Source of the DNA: Acanthamoeba sp. SK_2022b | Lineage: Eukaryota; Discosea; Longamoebia; Acanthamoebidae | NCBI GenBank assembly: GCA_027943245.1 | Contig: JANDJZ010000156.1 | Span: 26,942-90,941 of the forward strand | Direction of reading: 5' to 3' | DNA length: 64,000 nucleotides | Shown: one piece after another, positions 39,055-47,801 of the stretch | Layout: each line of letters starts with the position of its first letter | How positions within the stretch are numbered: position 1 is the first letter of the stretch | Notes under the pieces: generated by a model | What the model was told of the DNA's origin: nothing | The model's input: only the letters and a program-made list of their open reading frames with translations | The model's database searches: none | Position numbers and translations under genes: made by a program

Positions 39055-40137
39055 ATGAGCGTATCCACCGATCCCATGACTGAAGCCAAGGGGCAACCCG
39101 ACGCCGGCGTGATGGGGCGTTATCAGCATATTCTTCGCCATCGCCTGTTGATGATGGGCGTGTTGGCACTGGCAATCCTGGGCTCGCTGCTGCTGGATTT
39201 CACCATGGGGCCGTCCGGGCTGTCGCTGTCGTCCTTATGGCAAACGCTGCTCGATCCCGCCGCGGCCGATGCCGGCACGCGGGTGATCGTCTGGGACATC
39301 CGCTTGCCTTACGCGCTGATGGCGGTGGTGGTGGGCTTTGCGCTCGGCCTGGCCGGGGCGGAAATGCAGACCATCCTGAATAACCCGCTGGCCAGCCCCT
39401 TTACCCTCGGCGTGTCTTCCGCCGCGGCCTTTGGCGCCGCGCTGGCGATCGTGCTCGGCATCGGCATTCCGGGCATTCCCGATCAGTGGTTCATCTCCGC
39501 CAACGCCTTTATCTTTGCGCTGTTCGCCGCGCTGATGCTCGACGGCATCACGCGCTGGACGCGGGTCGCCACCTCCGGCGTGGTGCTGTTCGGCATCGCG
39601 TTGGTGTTTACCTTCAACGCGCTGGTATCGATGATGCAGTTCATCGCCAGCGAGGACACGCTGCAGGGGCTGGTATTCTGGACCATGGGCAGCCTGGCGC
39701 GCGCCTCGTGGGACAAGCTGGGCATCCTGTTCGGCGTTTTCGCCGTGCTGCTGCCGCTGTCGATGATGAGCTCGTGGAAACTGACCGCGCTGCGTCTGGG
39801 TGAAGATCGGGCGGTGAGCTTCGGTATCGATGTGCGCCGTCTGCGGCTGGCCACGCTGCTGCGCATCAGCATTCTCTCGGCGCTGGCGGTGGCCTTCGTC
39901 GGGCCGATCGGCTTTATCGGCCTGGTGGCGCCGCACATCGCCCGCATGATCTTCGGCGAAGATCACCGCTTCTATCTGCCGGCCAGCGCGCTGATTGGCG
40001 CGCTGGTGCTGTCGATGGCCTCGGTGGCGTCGAAAAATCTGGTGCCCGGGGTGATCATTCCGGTGGGCATCGTCACGTCGCTGGTCGGGGTGCCGTTCTT
40101 CCTGAGCATTATTCTGCGCCACCGGGGGAACGTATGA
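39055..40137 (+). CDS. Iron-siderophore ABC transporter permease (FecCD family)
   Basis: A 360-aa permease with about 10 segments of the BtuC/FecCD type. VGFALGLAGAEMQTILNNPLASPFTLGVSSAAAFGAA and FVGPIGFIGLVAPHIARMIFGEDHR are diagnostic; the latter contacts the ATPase. Single-permease systems work as homodimers. It would move ferric siderophore across the inner membrane. The ATPase gene overlaps its end by 4 nt. The ATG at 39055 lacks a strong ribosome site; a second in-frame ATG lies at 39076. The exact siderophore is unknown. Confidence 0.88.
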   Translation: MSVSTDPMTEAKGQPDAGVMGRYQHILRHRLLMMGVLALAILGSLLLDFTMGPSGLSLSSLWQTLLDPAAADAGTRVIVWDIRLPYALMAVVVGFALGLAGAEMQTILNNPLASPFTLGVSSAAAFGAALAIVLGIGIPGIPDQWFISANAFIFALFAALMLDGITRWTRVATSGVVLFGIALVFTFNALVSMMQFIASEDTLQGLVFWTMGSLARASWDKLGILFGVFAVLLPLSMMSSWKLTALRLGEDRAVSFGIDVRRLRLATLLRISILSALAVAFVGPIGFIGLVAPHIARMIFGEDHRFYLPASALIGALVLSMASVASKNLVPGVIIPVGIVTSLVGVPFFLSIILRHRGNV

Positions 40138-40922
40138 TCCAGGGCTTACGAATAGAAAACTTCTCGGCGGGCTACCCGAAGCGCCCGGTGATCGACGATC
40201 TCTCGGTGCCGATGCTGCCGCGCGGGCAAATCACCGTGCTGCTGGGGCCGAACGGCAGCGGCAAATCGACGCTGCTGCGCTCGCTGGCCGGGCTGAACCC
40301 GGCGCAGGGCAAGCTGTGGCTGGACGACGGCGATCTGATGCAGATGCCGTTCGCCCGTCGGGCGGAGAAAGTGGTCTATCTGCCGCAGTCGCTGCCCGCC
40401 GGGGTGCATCTGCACGTGCTGGAGTCGATCATCGTGGCGCAGCGCGCCTCGGGCGGCCGCAGCAACGCCGGCAGCGAAGCGGAAGTGATGGCCCTGCTGG
40501 AGCAGTTGGGCATCGCTCACCTGGCGCTGAGCTACCTCGATCAACTGTCCGGCGGCCAGAAACAGCTGGTGGGATTGGCGCAGTCGCTGATCCGTCAGCC
40601 CTCGCTACTGCTGCTGGATGAGCCGCTGAGCGCGCTCGATCTCAACTATCAGTTCCACGTGATGGATTTGGTGCGCCGCGAAACCCGCAAGCGCAATATC
40701 GTGACGGTGGTGGTAGTGCACGACATCAATATCGCGCTGCGCCACGGCGACCACGTGCTGATGCTACAGGATGGCGATCTGATCGCCGACGGTGCGCCGG
40801 AGCAGGTGATTACGCCGCAGAGCCTGGCGCGGGTCTACGGCGTGCGCGGGCGCATCGAACGCTGCTCGCAGGGCACGCCGCAGGTGCTGATAGACGGGCT
40901 GGTAAACCAGCCGACGATTTAA
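40134..40922 (+). CDS. Iron-siderophore ABC transporter ATP-binding protein (FecE family)
   Basis: A 262-aa ATPase with Walker A GPNGSGKST near residue 38, signature LSGGQKQLV, Walker B LLLLDEPLSALD and the H-loop VVHDINIALRHGD. This is the FepC/FecE type. Its ATG overlaps the permease stop, so it is cotranscribed and translationally coupled. A strong bidirectional terminator separates it from the convergent binding-protein gene. Confidence 0.9.
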   Translation: MIQGLRIENFSAGYPKRPVIDDLSVPMLPRGQITVLLGPNGSGKSTLLRSLAGLNPAQGKLWLDDGDLMQMPFARRAEKVVYLPQSLPAGVHLHVLESIIVAQRASGGRSNAGSEAEVMALLEQLGIAHLALSYLDQLSGGQKQLVGLAQSLIRQPSLLLLDEPLSALDLNYQFHVMDLVRRETRKRNIVTVVVVHDINIALRHGDHVLMLQDGDLIADGAPEQVITPQSLARVYGVRGRIERCSQGTPQVLIDGLVNQPTI

Positions 40923-40930
40923 CCCAAGAA

Positions 40931-40953
40931 AAAGCCCGGCATCGCCGGGCTTT
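40931..40953. terminator. Bidirectional terminator in the siderophore locus
   Basis: AAAGCCCGGC pairs with GCCGGGCTTT over an ATC loop; on the plus strand TTTCTTT follows. It sits between two convergent stop codons. Confidence 0.85.
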
Positions 40954-40955
40954 CT

Positions 40956-41900
40956 TTATCGTGCTGGGTGGTTCAGCGCCTCGCTCACGCGTTCGACGAC
41001 GTGCTGGGCGGTGACGATGCCGCCGGACAGATACACCTCGGCCGCCGGCAGGTAAACCACCTGGCCTTTTTTCACCGCCGTGGTTTTCTTCAGCGCGGTG
41101 CCGGTAAGGATTTTCTGCGGTGCCACCGCGTTCGGCCGTCCGGTCGCGGCGTCTCTGTCGATAACGAACAGCCAGTCCGGATTCAGTTTGGCCACCTGCT
41201 CAGGCGTCAGCTTGTTGCCGCGCACGTCTTTTTCGTCGGACTGCAGCGCAGACGAGAAGCCGAGGGCGTCATAGACGAAGCTGAAACGGCTCTTGGGGGC
41301 GTAGGCGCTGATCTTGCCGCCGGAGAACAGCACCACCAGCCCGCGCCCGGCCTGGGCGGCCTGTGGTTTGACCGCCGCGATCTGCGCATCCAGCTTATCG
41401 ACCGCCGCCTGCGCCTGCTGCTTATCGAACAGCTCGCCCAGCTGCAGCGTGCGCTGTTTCAGGCTGCCCAGCTGATCCTGCGGATCGACGGACATGTTCA
41501 GCGTCGGCGCCAGCGCGTTCAGCTCGTCATAGGCTTTGGACGCCCGGCCGGCGATCAGGATCAGGTCCGGCTTGGCGGCGCGCAGCACGGCCATATCCGG
41601 CTCGAACAGGGTGCCGGCATTGAGGTATTTGTCATCCTGATAGCGCTTCAGGCTATCCGGCAAGTTCTTGCGATTGCCGGGCAGCGCCAGCGGCTCGACG
41701 CCCAGCAGCTGCAACGTTTCAAGCGAGGCGTAATCCAGCACCACGATGCGCTGCGGGTGCTTTTTCACCTCGGTGCTGCCGTTCAGGTGCTGGACGTTGA
41801 CGGTGGCCGGAGCCACAGGCGCGTCGGTTTTGCTGTGGCAACCCGCCAGCGCCATCGTGGCCAGCAGGGCGATCATCAGGGGGGAGCGGCGTAATCTCAT
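40956..41900 (-). CDS. Siderophore-binding lipoprotein (periplasmic binding protein, FecB/CeuE-like)
   Basis: A 314-aa lipoprotein: signal peptide with lipobox LAGC (Cys20). The mature part has the type III binding protein fold: HPQRIVVLDYASLETLQLLGVEPLALPG in the first lobe and PDLILIAGRASKAYDELNALAPT after it. It would deliver ferric siderophore to the permease 1 kb away on the other strand. It follows the receptor on the reverse strand, 55 nt after its stop, with a terminator-like hairpin between. The ligand may be a catecholate, given the receptor type; this is inference. Confidence 0.85.
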   Translation of the reverse strand: MRLRRSPLMIALLATMALAGCHSKTDAPVAPATVNVQHLNGSTEVKKHPQRIVVLDYASLETLQLLGVEPLALPGNRKNLPDSLKRYQDDKYLNAGTLFEPDMAVLRAAKPDLILIAGRASKAYDELNALAPTLNMSVDPQDQLGSLKQRTLQLGELFDKQQAQAAVDKLDAQIAAVKPQAAQAGRGLVVLFSGGKISAYAPKSRFSFVYDALGFSSALQSDEKDVRGNKLTPEQVAKLNPDWLFVIDRDAATGRPNAVAPQKILTGTALKKTTAVKKGQVVYLPAAEVYLSGGIVTAQHVVERVSEALNHPAR

Positions 41901-41929
41901 GGAGCTTCCTCACGGTGATGGAATGAAAA

Positions 41930-41948
41930 GGGCGCGCAGCGCGCGCCC
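41930..41948 (-). terminator. Hairpin between receptor and binding-protein genes
   Basis: GGGCGCGC pairs with GCGCGCCC over a 3-nt loop; on the reverse strand TTTTC follows. It may lower expression of the lipoprotein gene relative to the receptor. Confidence 0.6.
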
Positions 41949-41955
41949 GGGGGCA

Positions 41956-43944
41956 TCAGAAGTTGTAGGTCATGCCGACGGTGTAACGGCGGCCGTCCAG
42001 CGTGGTGCGGAAGTGATCGTAATCCACGGTTTTGTCGAGGATGTTGTAAACCCCGCCGGTCAGCTGCAGGTTTTTCGCCGCCTGGTAGCTCAGGCCCGCA
42101 TCGACGAAGGTGTAGGACGGCGTGCTGGTCGCCATCGAGGTGCGGCTCAGATACTGTGAGGTTTTGCTGCGGAAGTTAACGCGCGACCACAGGCTGAGGT
42201 CCTGCGTGGCACGCCAGTCCAGAACGGTATTCAGCATGTGCTTCGGCATTTGGTTGAGCGCCTTGCCCTGGAACTCGCCGCTCTTCTGCTCGGAAGCGGT
42301 GTAGGTGTAGTTGGTGTTCCACTTCCAGTCTTTGTTGATCTGCCAGCCGAAGGTGGCCTCTACGCCGCGCATATTGGCTTTGTCGACGTTGACGCGATCG
42401 CTGATAAAGTCATAGACATCGTTGCCGATCTTGCAGTCCGGCGTGTCTTCGCAGCGGCGCACTTCGGTGATTTTGTCTTTAAAGTCGGTGTTGAAGACCG
42501 TCACGCCGGCGTTAACGCCTTTCAGGCTATCCCACATCAGGCCGATTTCTTCGCTCAGGCTCTTCTCAGGCTGCAGATCCGGGTTGCCGACGATGATGCC
42601 TTTACGCACGCCGCCGCCGGTGACCTGCCCCCAGTTAGGGGAGGATTGGCGCAGATCCGGCGATTTATAACCGGCGGAGACGCCGCCTTTCAGCGTCCAC
42701 TGTTCGGTCAGGTGCCAGACGCCGTACATGCGCGGGGTCCAGTGGCTGCCGAAGTTTTCATCACGGTCCATACGGATGCCGCTGGTCAGGCTGAAGTCGT
42801 TGGTCAGCGCCCATTCGTCTTCAGCGAACAATGCCCAGCTCCAGCGCGTCAGCTTGCTGAGACCTTGAGCCGATTCAAGCTGGTTGCCGCCGTCGCCCAG
42901 TTTTTCATAGCGGTATTGGCCGCCGAGGTTCAGCATGTGGGAACCCAGCTCGAACTGGTTCTGGGTGTTGAAGATGGTGTTGTAGGCCTTCATGTTACGG
43001 CCCGGGTTACCGGTTTCTTCGCGCTGCACGTAGCTGGTGGAGTTGCCGAAGTCGTAATAGCCGTTGTGGGTCAGCGCGTAGTTGGTGCGGGTGTATAGGC
43101 TTTCGCTGACCTCGGTTGGGGTGCACTTGCCTTTGCTGCAGCGCTCCGCCACCACCGATTTGCCCGGCGTGCTGTTGCGATCCTGCAGCGAGCGGCCGAT
43201 TTCGAAGTCGAATTCGTTTTTCTCGTCCGGCGTCAGGGTGAACACCGCGGTGCCGCTGCGCATGCGCTGTTCGTTGTAACCGTTGACGATTTTATCTTCC
43301 GCGCGGCGCGACAGCAGGCCGTTGACCCGCAGGCCGAGCAGGCCTTCAACCAGCGGGCCGGAGGCGTAGGCGTTGGTCTGGAACAGATCGCCGGAATCGC
43401 GGTTTTCCTGAATAGTGGCGTCACCGTGCAGCGAGCCTTTCCACTCGGTGCGGGAGGTCTTGCGGGTGATGACGTTGATCACGCCGCCCATGGCGTCGGA
43501 ACCGTACAGCGAAGACATCGGCCCGCGCACCACTTCGATGCGCTCGATGGCTTCCAGCGGCGGCAGCCAGCCCTGTTCGATGCCGGCGTTGTCGCTGTTC
43601 GGGCGGGTGCTGCGGGTGTCAACGCGCTTGCCGTCCACCAGGATCAGCGTGTACTTGGAAGACATGCCGCGGATGCTGATGTCACTGCTGCTGGCGCCGC
43701 CGGTGACGACCACGCCCGGCACGTCTTTCAGTGCGTCGGTCACGTCGCGATAGGCCTTGTCTTCGATCTGCTGGCGCGGGATCACCGAGATGGAAGCGGC
43801 GGAGTCCTGAATTTTTTGCTGGAAGCCGGAGGCGGTGACGACCATGGTGTCCTGGGTGTCGTTCTGCGGCGCGGCCAGCGCGGCGGTGGCGCTGAGTGAG
43901 GCGACGACCAGAGCGGCGAGCTTGCTGTAACGTGGCGTTTCCAT
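41956..43944 (-). CDS. TonB-dependent siderophore receptor
   Basis: A 662-aa outer-membrane receptor. After the signal peptide (cleavage near residue 25) comes the TonB box DTMVVTA (about 32-38). Then comes a plug (about 45-160, with IRGMSSKYTLILVDGKRVD and IEVVRGPMSSLYGSDAMGGVINVITRK) and a 22-strand barrel ending in a C-terminal phenylalanine (TVGMTYNF). The plug resembles CirA/IrgA/FepA-type catecholate receptors. Two cysteine pairs in the extracellular part (CSKGKC and CEDTPDC) may form loop disulphides. A Fur box upstream fits. I choose METPRYSKLA at 43944; the ATG or GTG further upstream gives a poor signal peptide. Confidence 0.9.
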   Translation of the reverse strand: METPRYSKLAALVVASLSATAALAAPQNDTQDTMVVTASGFQQKIQDSAASISVIPRQQIEDKAYRDVTDALKDVPGVVVTGGASSSDISIRGMSSKYTLILVDGKRVDTRSTRPNSDNAGIEQGWLPPLEAIERIEVVRGPMSSLYGSDAMGGVINVITRKTSRTEWKGSLHGDATIQENRDSGDLFQTNAYASGPLVEGLLGLRVNGLLSRRAEDKIVNGYNEQRMRSGTAVFTLTPDEKNEFDFEIGRSLQDRNSTPGKSVVAERCSKGKCTPTEVSESLYTRTNYALTHNGYYDFGNSTSYVQREETGNPGRNMKAYNTIFNTQNQFELGSHMLNLGGQYRYEKLGDGGNQLESAQGLSKLTRWSWALFAEDEWALTNDFSLTSGIRMDRDENFGSHWTPRMYGVWHLTEQWTLKGGVSAGYKSPDLRQSSPNWGQVTGGGVRKGIIVGNPDLQPEKSLSEEIGLMWDSLKGVNAGVTVFNTDFKDKITEVRRCEDTPDCKIGNDVYDFISDRVNVDKANMRGVEATFGWQINKDWKWNTNYTYTASEQKSGEFQGKALNQMPKHMLNTVLDWRATQDLSLWSRVNFRSKTSQYLSRTSMATSTPSYTFVDAGLSYQAAKNLQLTGGVYNILDKTVDYDHFRTTLDGRRYTVGMTYNF

Positions 43945-44087
43945 GAGGTAAACCTTTCCTGGGTTGAAGTGAAAGTAATTAACCAATTGAATTTCTAATG
44001 AAATTATTCATCGTGCGCTGAGAAATACTTCGCTTCGTCAGCGTTGCGTGAGGGTATTGTAAGGATTTTTTACTGAATGTAAACGCT

Positions 44088-44106
44088 AATGATAATTCAT
44101 ATCATT
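44088..44106. promoter_or_regulatory. Fur box upstream of the TonB-dependent receptor
   Basis: AATGATAATTCATATCATT is a 19-bp palindrome with 7-nt perfect arms and resembles the Fur consensus GATAATGATAATCATTATC. It lies 144 nt upstream of the receptor start. Confidence 0.75.
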
Positions 44107-44160
44107 TGTATGCTTGTTCTGCTGACGGGAAAGGGTAACCGGATGAATTAAAGGGAAAAG

Positions 44161-44181
44161 CGGCGCAGCGGGCGTGCGCCG
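44161..44181 (-). terminator. Intrinsic terminator of the ribose-type ABC operon
   Basis: CGGCGCA pairs with TGCGCCG over a 7-nt loop; on the reverse strand CTTTTCCC follows. It lies 8 nt after the permease stop. Confidence 0.65.
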
Positions 44182-44188
44182 GGGAGGA

Positions 44189-45184
44189 TCAGCGTTTCTG
44201 GATGTAGGTGATGGCCAGCGCCAGCGCCAGCACCAGGCCTTTGATAATGTCCATGGCGTAGTAGGGCACCGACAGCATCACCAGGCCGTTTTGCAGCACG
44301 CCGAGGATCACCGCGCCGATCAGGGTGCCGAGCGCATTGGGTTTACCGGCCCCGGCCAGCGAGAAGCCGATATAGGCCGCCGCCACCGCGTCCATCAGAT
44401 AACCGCCGCCGGCGTTGACCTGCGAAGAGCCGATACGTGACGCCAGCAAAATGCCGCCAAGCGCCGCCAGCCAAGAGGAAATAACGTAAGCGGCAACCCT
44501 GTAACGCACGGTGCGGATGCCTGACAGACGTGCCGCTTCGGGGTTGCCGCCGATGGCATACATGCGGCGACCATGCTTGGTCAACGACAGGAACAGCTGC
44601 ACCGCGACGGTGACCGCCAGCATGATCAGCACGATCACCGGCACCTGGCCGAGGGCGGAAAACACCTCCGGGATCAGGCCTTCCGCCATGTCACCATTCG
44701 GCAGCACCATGTTTTGGGTGATGGATCCGCCGTAGCTGTAGGTCATCGCCACGCCCTGGATCACGAACAGGCTGGCCAGCGTCGCCAGCATATCGGGAAT
44801 TCTGAACACCACGATCAGCAGGGCGTTGAACAGGCCGACCAGCGTGCACAGCAGCAGCGTTACCACGATGGCGCCGGTGGTGCCGAACCCGTGCCAAACG
44901 AACAGCGAAATCACCAGCGCGTTGGCCAACGAGGCGGTTGAGCCGACCGACAGATCGAAACCGCCGACCGACAGCGAGATAGAGACGCCGATGGCGATCA
45001 CCGTCACGATGGCGATCGAACGCAGGATATTGATGATGTTGTTGGCATCGAGAAAGTTGTCCGACGCCAGGCCGAACAGGGCGATCAGCGCCGCCACGGT
45101 CAGCAACATGCCCCATTTGTAGAGGAAATCGAACAGCTGTTGGCGCCAGGGCAGCGCAGGCCGCAGGGCTAATTCTTTACTCAC
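44189..45184 (-). CDS. Ribose-type ABC transporter permease (RbsC family)
   Basis: A 331-aa permease with about 8-10 segments. GVSISLSVGGFDLSVGSTASLANAL and ALGGILLASRIGSSQVNAGGGYLMDAVAAAYIGFSLAGAGKPNALGTLIGA are family hallmarks. It pairs with the ATPase gene upstream. The start is GTG at 45184, which overlaps the ATPase stop as GTGA; the longer frame to 45292 lies inside the ATPase gene. The substrate (a pentose, autoinducer-like sugar or other) is not readable, and no binding protein is adjacent. Confidence 0.87.
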   Translation of the reverse strand: MSKELALRPALPWRQQLFDFLYKWGMLLTVAALIALFGLASDNFLDANNIINILRSIAIVTVIAIGVSISLSVGGFDLSVGSTASLANALVISLFVWHGFGTTGAIVVTLLLCTLVGLFNALLIVVFRIPDMLATLASLFVIQGVAMTYSYGGSITQNMVLPNGDMAEGLIPEVFSALGQVPVIVLIMLAVTVAVQLFLSLTKHGRRMYAIGGNPEAARLSGIRTVRYRVAAYVISSWLAALGGILLASRIGSSQVNAGGGYLMDAVAAAYIGFSLAGAGKPNALGTLIGAVILGVLQNGLVMLSVPYYAMDIIKGLVLALALAITYIQKR

Positions 45185-46692
45185 GCAGGGGTTCCTCCGG
45201 TGGAATAGAGCAATAAGGTTTCTTCGTCGATGTCGGCGGCGTTCAACTCCGCCACGATGCGGCCGTCCCACAGCACGCAGATGCGATCGCACAGGCCAAC
45301 CAGCTCGGCGAACTCGCCGGAGGCGTAAATCACGCCTTTGCCGGCGCGCGCCAGGCCGTCGATCAGGCCAAACAGCTCTTGCTTGGCCTTGATGTCCACG
45401 CCCTTGGTCGGTTCATCGAAGATCAGCACCTCGGCGTTGCCGCGCAGCCATTTGCCGATCGCCACTTTTTGTTGATTGCCGCCGGACAGGCGCGCCAGCC
45501 GCTGTTGCGGGCCCGAGGCGCGAATGTTCAGGCGCTGCATGATCTCGCGCGCCCAGCGCAGCTCTTGCCGCCGGCTGAACAGGCTCCAGCGTGAGAAGCT
45601 GTCGTCGGCGCTGACGCTCAGGTTCATCGGGATCGCCTCATCGATGAAGATGCCTTCTTTGCGGCGCTCTTCCGGCACCAGCGCCAATCCTTGTTCGACC
45701 GAGAGGTGCGGCGCGCGTGGCGCCCAGGGTTGCCCGCGCAGTTCGCCGCGCTCGAGCTGCACGGCGCTGGCGCCGAACAGCGCTTTGCACAGCTCGGTTT
45801 TGCCGGCTCCGGCCAGCCCGGCGATGCCGAGAATTTCGCCCTCATGCAGCCGCAGCGAAACGTCGCGCAGCTTGTGGCGATCGCGCAAGCCTTGCACCTG
45901 CAGCAGCGTGCGCTCGGCGTGCGGCGGGCGCGGCGGCGGGAAAATGTCGTCCAGCCGATGGCCGAGCATCTTCTCGACGATCTGCTCGCCGCTCAGCCCG
46001 CGCATGGGGTCTTCACTGACGCGCCGGCCGTCGCGCAGCACCGTCAGCCGATCGCAAATGTCACTCAGTTCGTGGATGCGGTGGGAAATAAACACGATGC
46101 CGATGCCTTCGGATTGCAGGCGGCGCACCACGTTAAACAGGCGCTCGCTCTCGGCGCGATCGAGCGGCGCGGTCGGTTCGTCGAGCACCAGAAAACGGCA
46201 GCGGTGCGACAGCGCACGCGCCAGCAGTACCTGCTGTTTTTCCGCCAGCGTGCAGTCCGCCAGCCGCCTGCGCGGGTTGAGCGGCAGCGCCCATTGCTGC
46301 AGCAACTGCGCGGCGCGGCGGTGCAGCTCCGCCCAGTTCAGCCAGTGGCCCGGCTCGTTCAGCCAGTCCAGCATGATGTTTTCCGCCACCGACAGCGTGG
46401 GGATCAGCGCGACGTCGACCTCTTGCTGCACCACGTGAATACCGTGGCGGCGTGCCTGCAGCGGGGAGTGGATCGCTACCGCCTGGCCGTCGATCAGGAT
46501 CTCGCCGCGATAATGATCGTGGGCGCCGGAGAGGATCGCCATCAGCGTCGACTTGCCCGCGCCGTTGGCGCCGACCAGCGCGTGGATTGAACCGCCCTGC
46601 AGCGTGAAGTCCACGTCCTGCAGCGCGTTGAAGCCGGCGAAGGCGATCGAGATATTGCGCATCTCGAGGCGTGAAGGCGTTGCGGTTGGCAT
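45181..46692 (-). CDS. Ribose-type ABC transporter ATP-binding protein, two ATPase domains (RbsA family)
   Basis: A 503-aa protein with two cassettes. The first has Walker A GANGAGKST and Walker B FLVLDEPT, but where the signature should be it reads CTLAEKQQV. The second has the degenerate P-loop GLAGAGKTE, the full signature LSGGNQQKV and FDEPTKGVD. This asymmetry is normal for RbsA/MglA-like ATPases. It would drive the permease encoded next. It lies 157 nt downstream of puuR on the same strand, so read-through from puuR is possible. The start MPTATPSRLEMRN is the only sensible one. Confidence 0.87.
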   Translation of the reverse strand: MPTATPSRLEMRNISIAFAGFNALQDVDFTLQGGSIHALVGANGAGKSTLMAILSGAHDHYRGEILIDGQAVAIHSPLQARRHGIHVVQQEVDVALIPTLSVAENIMLDWLNEPGHWLNWAELHRRAAQLLQQWALPLNPRRRLADCTLAEKQQVLLARALSHRCRFLVLDEPTAPLDRAESERLFNVVRRLQSEGIGIVFISHRIHELSDICDRLTVLRDGRRVSEDPMRGLSGEQIVEKMLGHRLDDIFPPPRPPHAERTLLQVQGLRDRHKLRDVSLRLHEGEILGIAGLAGAGKTELCKALFGASAVQLERGELRGQPWAPRAPHLSVEQGLALVPEERRKEGIFIDEAIPMNLSVSADDSFSRWSLFSRRQELRWAREIMQRLNIRASGPQQRLARLSGGNQQKVAIGKWLRGNAEVLIFDEPTKGVDIKAKQELFGLIDGLARAGKGVIYASGEFAELVGLCDRICVLWDGRIVAELNAADIDEETLLLYSTGGTPA

Positions 46693-46848
46693 AGAGCAAT
46701 AAGGCCGTTTAGATGTTTAGATGGCTGTTCTGCTCTGTTGTAACACAGATTGCGCCGTTGGCAACCAACAAAATGGCATAACGGCGGTGAAAAACGCGTT
46801 GGCGGGCAGGGGCGCAACCCGCGTCAGGCTGCGCCGGTGCGAGAAGCG

Positions 46849-47406
46849 TCAGAAGGTGGTGGGGGTGTGAGCGCTGACGATGCGGCAGATGCGCGCCGAG
46901 GTATTGCTGAAGCTGTGCGGGATGCCGGTATTAATGGCGTAGCTCTGACCGGCGGTCAGGCAGTAGCTCTGGCCGTTGATGGTCAGCACGATCTCGCCTT
47001 CCAGCAGGGTGCCGATCTCTTCGCCCTGGTGTTTGATCTTTTCGCCGGTGGTGGTGCCGGGCTGGTAGGTTTCCAGCATCATCGCCAGGTTGCGCGTCGG
47101 GCTGCCGTTGTGCACCAGCTTCATCGACACCCCCTGGCTGCCGATCTCAATCAGGTCCTCGGCGTCGATCACCACGCGCGGTTCGTCGGCGGCTTCCGGT
47201 TCGGCAAAGAATTCAGACAGCGACAGGCCATACACCTTCAGCAGCTTTTGCAGCGTGCTGATGGCCGGGCTGACCTTGTCCTGTTCGATGGTGCTGATCG
47301 CACTGTGGGTTAACCCGGACAGTTCGGCGACCCGGCGCTGCGACAAACCCAATTGCTGACGGATCTGCGACAGGCGTTTGCCCGGTGCCAAGCTGGCTTC
47401 GCTCAT
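46849..47406 (-). CDS. puuR: Transcriptional repressor PuuR (XRE HTH plus cupin)
   Basis: The 185-aa protein has an XRE HTH (residues 10-65: LSQRRVAELSGLTHSAISTIEQDKVSPAISTLQKLL) and a C-terminal cupin domain with GEKIKHQGEEIGTLLEGE and GIPHSFSN. It is nearly the same as E. coli PuuR (185 aa), which represses putrescine-use genes and is released by putrescine. It faces puuA across a 395-nt promoter region. Confidence 0.95.
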   Translation of the reverse strand: MSEASLAPGKRLSQIRQQLGLSQRRVAELSGLTHSAISTIEQDKVSPAISTLQKLLKVYGLSLSEFFAEPEAADEPRVVIDAEDLIEIGSQGVSMKLVHNGSPTRNLAMMLETYQPGTTTGEKIKHQGEEIGTLLEGEIVLTINGQSYCLTAGQSYAINTGIPHSFSNTSARICRIVSAHTPTTF

Positions 47407-47801
47407 AGCGGTACTTCCTTCTGGTAGGGGCGACAGGCAGACATGAATATCGCTATCGGGCGCCTGTCTGGGCGATAACGATGCTGCATGATATCGGTAG
47501 TTAGGGCAGGTTTGGAAAATATATTGCCCATGTTCACTCTCGGTGCGTTGGACGAAATAGTTGACGCAAAAAGGACGGTAAGGCCTTTTCGGTCAATATT
47601 TTATCAATTTAGCAGCCGGTGGCGAATAATCAAACAGGATTGTAACATTTGCAAACCTATTCTGTTAAGGCTATGTTTCATATTGTGGATGTTATTTTGA
47701 GCGCCCAGCAGCGGCGCGGCCTGGCGAGAAATCCAATCATGTGTTGAATCGAACGGCGGACGGGCGCCAACGCGCCTTAAGAGCATAATGGCGGGTGACG
47801 T
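47407..47801. promoter_or_regulatory. Divergent puuR/puuA promoter region
   Basis: The 395-nt AT-rich region lies between divergent puuR and puuA. AAAATATATTG at 47516-47526 is similar to the left half of the PuuR motif AAAATATAATGAACA reported in E. coli; the right half does not match well. No full second site was found by eye. Frames here (47488-47700 plus, 47604-47903 minus) look like chance. Confidence 0.4.

Noticed and set aside
45205..46703. 14-mer ATAGAGCAATAAGG at both ends of the ABC ATPase gene
   Set aside because: Several exact 14-mer pairs are expected by chance in 64 kb, and one copy is inside the coding end.
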